This document shows, in pieces, positions 1-5,437 of a stretch of DNA of 14,999 nucleotides. Source of the stretch: an uncultured Flavobacteriales bacterium. Lineage in GTDB: Bacteria > Bacteroidota > Bacteroidia > Flavobacteriales > Crocinitomicaceae. The notes below the pieces were generated by a model. The model was not told where the DNA came from, searched no databases, and saw nothing but the letters and a program-made list of their open reading frames with translations. The stretch covers positions 1-14,999 of the forward strand of contig CAMLDR010000102.1 of the NCBI GenBank assembly GCA_946478775.1. Direction: 5' to 3'. The translations under genes were made by a program, and so were the position numbers. Position 1 is the first letter of the stretch; every line of letters starts with the position of its first letter.

Positions 1-160
1 ACCATACTGTTTGAGGCGGTACGCTGAGTTTATGGTAAATTCTGTCATAACCTGCTAACAGGTCGATTGGTTTACCCACGCCTAGACTTTTGGCTCCACC
101 TTTTTGGCAATGAAAAAGGTGGAAAATGATTATTTTAGAAGGATGCAAAACGAACTTCAT
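1..160 (-). other. possible 5' part of a leftward gene, cut by window edge
   Basis: Reading leftwards from an ATG at 160 there is an open frame of 53 codons that reaches base 1 without a stop. Its second half (about 1-105) reads like protein, with a Q-K-G-G-A-K-S-L-G stretch followed by G-K-P-I-D-L-L-A-G-Y-D-R-I-Y-H-K. I do not recognise a domain. Its first half overlaps the glycosylase gene on the other strand and contains a perfect hairpin, so the true start may be lower down or the region may be part of a dispersed non-coding repeat. A chance open frame of this length is quite possible. No function is proposed. Confidence 0.2.
96..122. repeat. perfect 10-bp inverted repeat over a start codon
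   Basis: CCACCTTTTT at 96-105 and AAAAAGGTGG at 113-122 are exact reverse complements separated by seven bases (106-112). The loop holds the ATG at 110 that I take as the start of the glycosylase gene. Neither side is followed by a T-run, so it does not look like an intrinsic terminator. It could fold in the mRNA and occlude translation initiation, or it could be the end of a small repeat element. Confidence 0.7.
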
Positions 161-745
161 CCCTGGAACTGGTTTGCTCCCGAGAACAGCCGGGTCCTGA
201 TTGTAGGAACCTTCCCTCCCACCAAAAGAAACTGGTCATTCGATTTCTTTTATCCCAATAAGGCCAACTTTTTCTGGCGAATCATGGCACGCATTGCGGA
301 CACGGAATTACAGATCCCAACCGGAGATTTGGCTGTGGAAGAACGAAAAGACATTTTGAGAAAACTTCGCACAGCTGTTACCGATATGGGACAGCACATT
401 AGGCGCAGCAACAACAGTTCACTGGATGAAAACCTGAGCGTCATCGAATACATGGACATCTTCCAAATCCTGGACGAGAACCCCGGAATCCGTAAGATCA
501 TTTTCACCAGCAGTTCCGGGAAAGAAAGTGCCGTTCGGTGGTTCAACCTGTTTTTGGCCGGGAAAGACATCAAACACCGATTCCCTGCCGGGAAAAGACC
601 GATCAAAAGTTCCTTTCAGTACCAGGACCGCACCATTGAACTGGTCATCTTGTATTCTACCTCTCCGCGTGCCGCCAACCGATTTGCTTTTGAAGACCTG
701 GTGGACTTGTATCGAAATGAGATCCTTTTCCGGAACTCCATTTAA
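110..745 (+). CDS. uracil/hypoxanthine-DNA-glycosylase-like protein (UDG superfamily)
   Basis: Likely a DNA base-excision repair glycosylase that removes deaminated bases (uracil or hypoxanthine) in the cytoplasm. The 211-residue product has the UDG-superfamily layout: a first motif G-T-F-P-P at residues 33-37 after a hydrophobic strand, then F-Y-P-N (47-50) and N-F-F-W (53-56), and a second motif S-T-S-P-R-A-A-N-R near 183-191. The first motif lacks the Asp or Asn used by families 1 and 2. The Tyr/Asn/Phe-Trp stretch after it is closest, from memory, to the hypoxanthine-DNA-glycosylase-like family 6, where a later Asn is thought to act. I chose ATG 110. A TTG at 104 and an in-frame ATG at 143 are alternatives, and none has a good Shine-Dalgarno site. 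The gene stands alone with 141 nt after it. Superfamily assignment is fairly sure; substrate is inferred. Confidence 0.8.
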   Translation: MKKVENDYFRRMQNELHPWNWFAPENSRVLIVGTFPPTKRNWSFDFFYPNKANFFWRIMARIADTELQIPTGDLAVEERKDILRKLRTAVTDMGQHIRRSNNSSLDENLSVIEYMDIFQILDENPGIRKIIFTSSSGKESAVRWFNLFLAGKDIKHRFPAGKRPIKSSFQYQDRTIELVILYSTSPRAANRFAFEDLVDLYRNEILFRNSI

Positions 746-858
746 CCACGCAGTTTGTATATGATACCTTGTGAGTCCGGAAAATTGAATGAACTCGTGA
801 TATCATGACATCATTATTTCATTATATAACGAAGAAATCTGAAATGACGCAAAATTGC

Positions 859-866
859 TACATTCG
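859..866 (+). promoter_or_regulatory. candidate -7 box of a Bacteroidota promoter
   Basis: TACATTCG matches the Bacteroidota -7 consensus TAnnTTTG at most positions and lies 20 nt before the ATG at 887. No TTTG -33 element is visible at the usual spacing, so this is a weak call. The same TACATT core recurs at 5406 and 7451 upstream of two other genes. Confidence 0.3.
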
Positions 867-886
867 CAGAGGTCAATCTTACAAAG

Positions 887-1423
887 ATGAAAACTATCCT
901 GGATAAATTCTTAGCAATCACCCTGATTACCACTTTTGCACTGGCATTTCTGGGTTACTTCCTCATTCGCGGAGCTTTACACAGCTTCGATAATTACGTG
1001 AGTTATTTCATGCTGGCACTCGGCATCGGGTTAATCGTTTTTTTTGGGATCGTTTTGTTGATTGCATTTCAGTATTCGAAGAAAAAAGCGATTGGTCAAG
1101 AAGCGGAAAAACTAAGTATCCGGGATTACGGGACACTATTCAAAATCGACCTCGATACCGTCCGTATTAAAAGCAATAACTGGGAAAGCTCGCGTTTCAT
1201 TGAAAACCACCTTTACGACATCGAGATCAAAGAAAAGAACCTGCAAACGATCCTTGAATTTGAAGTGGAACTAGCCGGAGAGAAAAAACAATTTCACTGG
1301 CCTTCAGACCTCGAACCCAAAAGCCTTGAAATGTATTTCGCCCTTCAAAAACAAACCAACTTTTACGTCGACCCTAATGATCACTCCAGGTTCTACCTCG
1401 ATCTCAACTTTATTAAAAACTAA
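887..1423 (+). CDS. two-helix membrane protein of unknown function
   Basis: I do not recognise a family. The 178-residue product has two hydrophobic helices (about residues 7-28 and 38-62) joined by a short loop, then a Lys-rich border (65-68) and a soluble C-terminal region of about 110 residues. By the positive-inside rule both ends should face the cytoplasm. The soluble part alternates charged and hydrophobic residues as in a beta-rich domain and contains W99, W138 and a Tyr/Phe-rich end. A run of eight T at 1038-1045 encodes part of the second helix. The start at ATG 887 follows a short A-rich leader and a TACATTCG box. The gene has no tight neighbours, so it is probably transcribed alone. 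Confidence 0.75.
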   Translation: MKTILDKFLAITLITTFALAFLGYFLIRGALHSFDNYVSYFMLALGIGLIVFFGIVLLIAFQYSKKKAIGQEAEKLSIRDYGTLFKIDLDTVRIKSNNWESSRFIENHLYDIEIKEKNLQTILEFEVELAGEKKQFHWPSDLEPKSLEMYFALQKQTNFYVDPNDHSRFYLDLNFIKN

Positions 1424-1546
1424 GTATTTTTATATCTTGAACGTTAAAACCGGTATAAACCCATTTTGAATTTTTTGATCCCGATCCACCGCGACGGATG
1501 GGACTTTGAACCTTCTAAACCATAGCAACTGAAAGTCTGCTATTGG

Positions 1547-1584
1547 TTTGAACTCTTTGAACTTCTTTGAACTCTTTGAACTTT
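1547..1584 (+). repeat. short tandem repeat of TTTGAACTC type
   Basis: Four consecutive copies of TTTGAACT(C/TC) begin at 1547, 1556, 1566 and 1575, with unit lengths of 9-10 bases. A related TTTGAACC lies at 1505-1512. The array ends 7 nt before the ATG of the DUF4180 gene, so it forms much of that gene's leader. Nothing in it resembles a ribosome binding site. Copy number in such tracts can change by slippage. Confidence 0.75.
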
Positions 1585-1591
1585 TCACTCC

Positions 1592-1954
1592 ATGCAAATC
1601 ATATCTCATACCATCAACAACATTCCAATAGCAGAGATCACCTCTGACAAACCCGTGATCGAAAAATCCGAAGACGGACTGGATCTCCTGGGAAACGTCT
1701 ATTACCAGGGTTTCGATCGCATGATCGTTCATGCACCCAACATCAACCCGGCTTTCTTTGAGCTGAAGAACGGAATGGCCGGCGAAGTGCTTCAAAAATT
1801 CTCCAATTACCGGATGCGCCTGGCAATTGTAGGCGACTTTTCGGCATACACTTCCAAAAGCATCACGGATTTCATGTACGAATGCAACAATGGAAAACAA
1901 GTGAACTTTTTGAGTTCTGTGGAGGAAGCACTGCAGAAATTATCCGTTAACTAA
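1592..1954 (+). CDS. DUF4180 domain protein
   Basis: A 120-residue soluble protein that matches the DUF4180 family over its full length, as I recognise it. The hallmarks are D-G-L-D-L-L-G-N (28-35), a central F-D-R-M-I-V-H (41-47), N-P-A-F-F-E-L-K-N-G (52-61), G-E-V-L-Q-K-F-S-N-Y (64-73) and the end F-M-Y-E-C-N-N-G-K-Q-V (94-104). The family is small, cytosolic and often encoded beside transcription regulators or as a lone gene; its function is not established, and I infer none. There is no signal peptide or membrane segment. The start at ATG 1592 gives the expected family N-terminus. Upstream lies a tandem repeat, downstream an 87-nt gap to the MORN-like gene. Confidence 0.85.
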   Translation: MQIISHTINNIPIAEITSDKPVIEKSEDGLDLLGNVYYQGFDRMIVHAPNINPAFFELKNGMAGEVLQKFSNYRMRLAIVGDFSAYTSKSITDFMYECNNGKQVNFLSSVEEALQKLSVN

Positions 1955-2041
1955 GAAATAGTGATGAAGAAAGCGCAAAAGATTAGTGATCTATGATCAT
2001 TTCTTATTTTTACACGAAATTTAATAACCAACTAAAAAAAC

Positions 2042-3025
2042 ATGAAAGCCATTTTATCCATAACTACTCTTCTTTTAATCTGTTTCAATTCATTTTCGCA
2101 GGAAAAAATCGCCTACAAACACTGCAATTGTGTGGATGAGATTGAAACATTGACTCCGCAACCCAATGGAAAATACACCCGCGTTTGCGATTCAAAAGTA
2201 GTTGAATCAGGAAACTTTCTAAACGGGCAGAAAGACGGAGAATGGAAATCTTACAGCACAGAAGGAACGCTCATCAAAGTCATTCATTATGCTAATGGAG
2301 TTTTGAACGGTGATGTGCTTTTCAATTACAACAACGGCAAAAAGAAACTTTCAGGAAGCTTTGCAAATGGTTTAAAAAATGGTGCCTGGGCATTTTACAA
2401 TGACGAAAGCAAACTGCAATGGGATGCAGTGTACAATCAGGGCAAACCTATTGGTATCACCAATGTCTATGACAGAAAAGGGAAAAAGCCGCTTATTTCT
2501 TTCAACTTTGATACTGATTCGTATATCAGGAATGATCCAAATTTTTCATTTCATGACAAAGAGCCAAGTGTAGCACAAGAAGCTACTTCCGGAGGATGGT
2601 TCGTCTTGTTTAATCCTAATCCGGATGAAAACACACAAAAAAAATCACTCAACCAAAAGAATACCGATTCCCAATTATTGATGAGTATGTTGGAAATTCC
2701 TTCAGAATATTTCAACACCTATTTCAAAGGGCAATACACTATTCACTTATCGTTTGAGAATTACGGAGTAAAATCCATTTCAGTAGAACGCGCAATGCCA
2801 ACTCAGGAAAACTTACCGGTTTTTGCATTCCCGGTAATGACAAATGATCCGGACCAACTTAGCAGAGTTGAACCACAGGCATTTTCACTATTGTTACTCG
2901 ACTCAAAAATCAAAGAGGCTTTCTCACTAATCCAGCCATGGCAAATCAAAAATGGCGACTTTGATTTTGTATTCTGTTACATTATTAATGAAATAGAGGG
3001 AAGAGAAGCCCTTGATGAAGAATAA
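2042..3025 (+). CDS. secreted MORN/YwqK-like repeat protein
   Basis: Residues 1-20 are a signal peptide ending S-F-S-Q, so the product is exported. Residues about 55-147 hold three to four MORN-type modules of the YwqK kind, with N-G-Q-K-D-G-E-W (61-68), N-G-V-L-N-G (85-90) and N-G-L-K-N-G-A-W (109-116) as turns between beta-hairpins. The database name 'toxin-antitoxin YwqK antitoxin' for this family is not support for a toxin system here. After a linker rich in Asn, Gln and Lys (about 190-215), residues 220-327 form a separate domain with P-W-Q-I near 299-302 that loosely recalls the TonB C-terminal fold; this is only a guess. Three cysteines (28, 30, 49) lie in the mature N-terminus. It is the first gene of a compact trio, 29 nt before the next. 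A run of eight A lies in the coding region at 2637-2644. Confidence 0.75.
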   Translation: MKAILSITTLLLICFNSFSQEKIAYKHCNCVDEIETLTPQPNGKYTRVCDSKVVESGNFLNGQKDGEWKSYSTEGTLIKVIHYANGVLNGDVLFNYNNGKKKLSGSFANGLKNGAWAFYNDESKLQWDAVYNQGKPIGITNVYDRKGKKPLISFNFDTDSYIRNDPNFSFHDKEPSVAQEATSGGWFVLFNPNPDENTQKKSLNQKNTDSQLLMSMLEIPSEYFNTYFKGQYTIHLSFENYGVKSISVERAMPTQENLPVFAFPVMTNDPDQLSRVEPQAFSLLLLDSKIKEAFSLIQPWQIKNGDFDFVFCYIINEIEGREALDEE

Positions 3026-3054
3026 TCGAAGTAAAATCTATTAAAAGAGAAGAC

Positions 3055-3678
3055 ATGAAAAAATCAGGGGAACAACTGATATTCCCAATTATTGTAGGAG
3101 CGGTATCCCTTCTTACGATCCTTCTAAATATTCAAACAGGATACATCTCTTCTTTTCTCGTTTCCTTCATTGGACTTGCAGGTTTGGCACTTTTCCTATT
3201 GGATAAAAAATATACCACCGTCCTGTTTTACATTTGGATCGTTGCTCAAGTGGTCACTTATGCATCAGCTGATTTTGTTTATTATGCTAATCAGTCCTTA
3301 AACATTTCCATTGGGTTTTCTTTTAACACATCCAATGCCGCTTTCTCCGTTAATTTCGTTCCGCTCTTTTACCTCATTGGTTATCGCCTGTTAAAGATGT
3401 ATGATTTGATCGGGAAGAAAATGAGCATTAAACCTGTAAAAGCGGATTCAACGGTAAAAAATATAGATGGTGAGATCTCAGAGATCGTAAATCGTGGAAA
3501 AGAAGGAAAATGGCTGAAAGTCGATTTCTATACCGATGACAGTGACGATCTTCAGTCGGTATTGGTGAAAATCAAAGAAGATGAACGTATTTCCCGGAAA
3601 AAATTTTCACTGGCCTTTGTAAATCATTCCGGTGGTGAGCAGAAATTTATGGATTGGGGAAAAGTAAAATTGAACTAA
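3055..3678 (+). CDS. four-helix membrane protein with soluble C-terminal domain
   Basis: I do not recognise the family. The 207-residue product has four predicted membrane helices (about 8-26, 30-49, 54-75 and 96-115), then a Lys-rich border and a cytoplasmic tail from about 118. The tail is hydrophilic and acidic in places (residues 160-166 include D-D-S-D-D), with alternating strands and a W200-G at the end. The loop between helices 3 and 4 is rich in Asn and Ser. It sits 29 nt after the MORN-like gene and 13 nt before a lipoprotein gene on the same strand, which suggests co-transcription and a shared envelope role. Confidence 0.75.
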   Translation: MKKSGEQLIFPIIVGAVSLLTILLNIQTGYISSFLVSFIGLAGLALFLLDKKYTTVLFYIWIVAQVVTYASADFVYYANQSLNISIGFSFNTSNAAFSVNFVPLFYLIGYRLLKMYDLIGKKMSIKPVKADSTVKNIDGEISEIVNRGKEGKWLKVDFYTDDSDDLQSVLVKIKEDERISRKKFSLAFVNHSGGEQKFMDWGKVKLN

Positions 3679-3691
3679 TCCTTGCCAATCA

Positions 3692-4444
3692 ATGAAACAA
3701 CTCCTTCCCTTTCTTCTGCTGCTTTTCTCTTGTTCCGAACAGGAACCTAAACAGATTTCCGAACACACAATCGATAAAACCCGAATCGTTCAAACAGAAG
3801 AACCTGCTGAACTTTCTCCCGAATTAAAGGTGCACAAAAGCAAATACCGGATCCTTCCCACTGACCAGAGTTCTGAAGATGTTTCACTAAAAAAATTCGT
3901 ATCCAAACTAAGTGGAATTATTCAGCGCAAAGATTTAGATGGATTGATCCAATGCCTGGATACAGGAATTGCAGTGAGTTGGGGCGGTGGCGAATATGGA
4001 ATTGACCTATTCAAAAAAAATAACGGATTGAATTTCGAACCGGAAAAATCCCGGATCTGGAATACGCTAGCCCAATATATTTCAATGGGAGGTGCTTGGG
4101 ATGATGGGGAGAAATCCCGTTATTGCTTTCCTTACATTCAGTCGAATTTACTTTACACCCGCTTGAATGTGGAGCTGGATTGCTACTCGTACGCCATATG
4201 TATGGGTCAGGAGGTTATTGTTTACGAAAAACCGGGCACCGGTTCGAAGAAAATCGGCATCCTTTCATATGAAGTGCTTACGGCTTTGAACGTATCAAAA
4301 GCATTCACCAAAATTCAAACCGTCGATCAAGCTGTTTCCGGATATGTTTTGACAAACCAGCTATTCCGTTGTTACAATGCGCATCCCGTCCTGGAAAAAG
4401 TAAACGGCGAATGGAAAATCATAAGCTTTGCGCCTTATGACTGA
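3692..4444 (+). CDS. lipoprotein with probable SH3-like domain
   Basis: The N-terminus is a short lipoprotein signal: hydrophobic residues 3-12 then L-F-S-C with Cys14 as the predicted lipidated residue. Phe at the -2 position is less usual. The following residues 15-22 are charged and flexible. Residues about 64-140 contain a helix with a hydrophobic pattern and a W-G-G-G segment (97-100), a layout that recalls small NTF2-like or stress-protein domains but is not diagnostic. Residues about 170-226 look like a bacterial SH3 domain (V-I-V-Y-E-K-P-G-T-G at 175-184, then G-Y-V-L-T at 217-221), usually a wall- or protein-binding module. The last 20 residues end in W241-K-I-I-S-F. It is the last gene of the trio. 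Function is unknown. Confidence 0.75.
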   Translation: MKQLLPFLLLLFSCSEQEPKQISEHTIDKTRIVQTEEPAELSPELKVHKSKYRILPTDQSSEDVSLKKFVSKLSGIIQRKDLDGLIQCLDTGIAVSWGGGEYGIDLFKKNNGLNFEPEKSRIWNTLAQYISMGGAWDDGEKSRYCFPYIQSNLLYTRLNVELDCYSYAICMGQEVIVYEKPGTGSKKIGILSYEVLTALNVSKAFTKIQTVDQAVSGYVLTNQLFRCYNAHPVLEKVNGEWKIISFAPYD

Positions 4445-4685
4445 ATTAACCTAAAAAAACCAATTTCAAATGAATAAAACAATACTGCCGCTCAATTCAT
4501 TTTCATCCTAAATGTGCTGGGTTCTATTTTCAGAAAAATTCACCAAAAACGAAATCAATGAAGACATAATTCTGAAAAGCCGGCCATTTCCTGATTTTTT
4601 TTCCATAACTTAGAGAGACTGAGATTTGAAATGACTCAAATTGGGTAAGATTTAGCTTCTAAGCGTTATTTAAAAGGATGGTACT

Positions 4686-5213
4686 ATGCGCACTTTCAGG
4701 AATTACCTTATCACGATTATTTATGGCATCACGGCAATAGCTTTACTGATTGTATGCCTGGAAACCGATATTTCCCCGACGGTCGAAATTGCCTTCGGAG
4801 ATTCTTATACCGCGTTTGCACAAAAACACGTTTTGCTCGTACTGACCGTACTCTTTTTCATATTCACATTAATATCACTGGTACAGGAACTTTCAAGAAG
4901 ACCGCTGATCAGATTTCTCAGCTGGACCCATTACGTACTCACCATGATCAGCTTAGTGAGCTTACGGTATATTCTATTGGTTGCCGTGGCACCGAATAAG
5001 GATATCGATTACAGTCTGCCTGAAAATATTGACGAAGCAGCACAGCAAAATGCCGACTGGAAAACTCCTCTTTTAGCAGTCTGTATCATACTTTTAGCTG
5101 CACAGGCAATCTTCCTGCTCAATGTGATCATTACCCAGTTCAAAAGAAGAAGAAAAGCTGCTCCCGAGACTCCTGCTCCCGAACAAGAAACAGTGACAAC
5201 CGTTGAAGACTGA
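4686..5213 (+). CDS. four-helix membrane protein, unknown function
   Basis: The 175-residue product has four hydrophobic segments (about 8-25, 48-66, 77-101 and 128-150) and a charged C-terminal tail with K-R-R-R-K (153-157) followed by Ala, Pro, Thr and Glu residues. The basic cluster after helix 4 suggests a cytoplasmic C-terminus. The loop from 103 to 126 is acidic and probably periplasmic. I know no named family for it. An AAAAGG at 4672-4677, 8 nt before the ATG, is one of the better ribosome binding sites in the window. The 241-nt stretch before the gene holds no convincing ORF or terminator. Confidence 0.7.
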   Translation: MRTFRNYLITIIYGITAIALLIVCLETDISPTVEIAFGDSYTAFAQKHVLLVLTVLFFIFTLISLVQELSRRPLIRFLSWTHYVLTMISLVSLRYILLVAVAPNKDIDYSLPENIDEAAQQNADWKTPLLAVCIILLAAQAIFLLNVIITQFKRRRKAAPETPAPEQETVTTVED

Positions 5214-5220
5214 GGAACTA

Positions 5221-5255
5221 ATTCCTAATTCCTAATTCCTAATTCCTAATTCCTA
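5221..5255 (+). repeat. tandem heptamer array, ATTCCTA x5
   Basis: Five perfect copies of the 7-base unit ATTCCTA run from 5221 to 5255, with a partial CTA before them. Written from another phase the unit is TAATTCC. The array starts 7 nt after the stop codon of the membrane-protein gene. A second, different heptamer array lies 38 nt further on. Confidence 0.95.
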
Positions 5256-5293
5256 AATAGAAAAAGTTAGAAATAATTGGTTTAAAAGTTCAA

Positions 5294-5349
5294 TAATTCG
5301 TAATTCGTAATTCGTAATTCGTAATTCGTAATTCGTAATTCGTAATTCA
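5294..5349 (+). repeat. tandem heptamer array, TAATTCG x7 plus one variant
   Basis: Seven perfect copies of TAATTCG run from 5294 to 5342, followed by an eighth copy ending in A (TAATTCA, 5343-5349). The unit differs from the preceding array only in its last base. It lies about 90 nt before the start of the serine-hydrolase gene, upstream of the candidate -7 box at 5406, so copy number could in principle affect transcription. Confidence 0.95.
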
Positions 5350-5405
5350 TCTGTAACTTTTCCCCTCCTCTTCCCGTCCTAGCAGGTATGTAAAACTTAA
5401 TTCCT

Positions 5406-5413
5406 TACATTTA
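5406..5413 (+). promoter_or_regulatory. candidate -7 box for the serine-hydrolase gene
   Basis: TACATTTA resembles the Bacteroidota -7 element TAnnTTTG and lies 24 nt before ATG 5438, giving a short leader. No -33 TTTG is visible at the standard spacing, so the call rests on the -7 box and its recurrence upstream of other genes. Confidence 0.3.
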
Positions 5414-5437
5414 CCGTTAGAATAAACACCCTTTAAA

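Noticed and set aside
1430..1900. Leftward 156-codon open frame
   Set aside because: It is mostly antisense to the DUF4180 gene, which has clear family motifs on the + strand, and shows no domain or start signal of its own.
2637..2644. Run of eight A inside the MORN-like gene (similar runs at 1038-1045 and 4013-4020) as phase-variation switch
   Set aside because: Homopolymers of eight are expected in AT-rich Bacteroidota genes, and all three frames are intact.
2042..3025. Toxin-antitoxin system based on the YwqK-type name
   Set aside because: The protein is exported and no toxin-like partner is adjacent; the name reflects database history rather than evidence here.
4470..4508. 12-codon ORF beginning like a signal peptide
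   Set aside because: It stops after 12 codons and gives no support for a real or decayed gene.
4512..4613. 33-codon + strand ORF in the gap before the four-helix protein
   Set aside because: No recognisable motif, no ribosome binding site and no sign of conservation; chance open frames of this size are common.
5221..5349. CRISPR-like array
   Set aside because: The units are 7-base head-to-tail copies without unique spacers, so these are simple tandem repeats.
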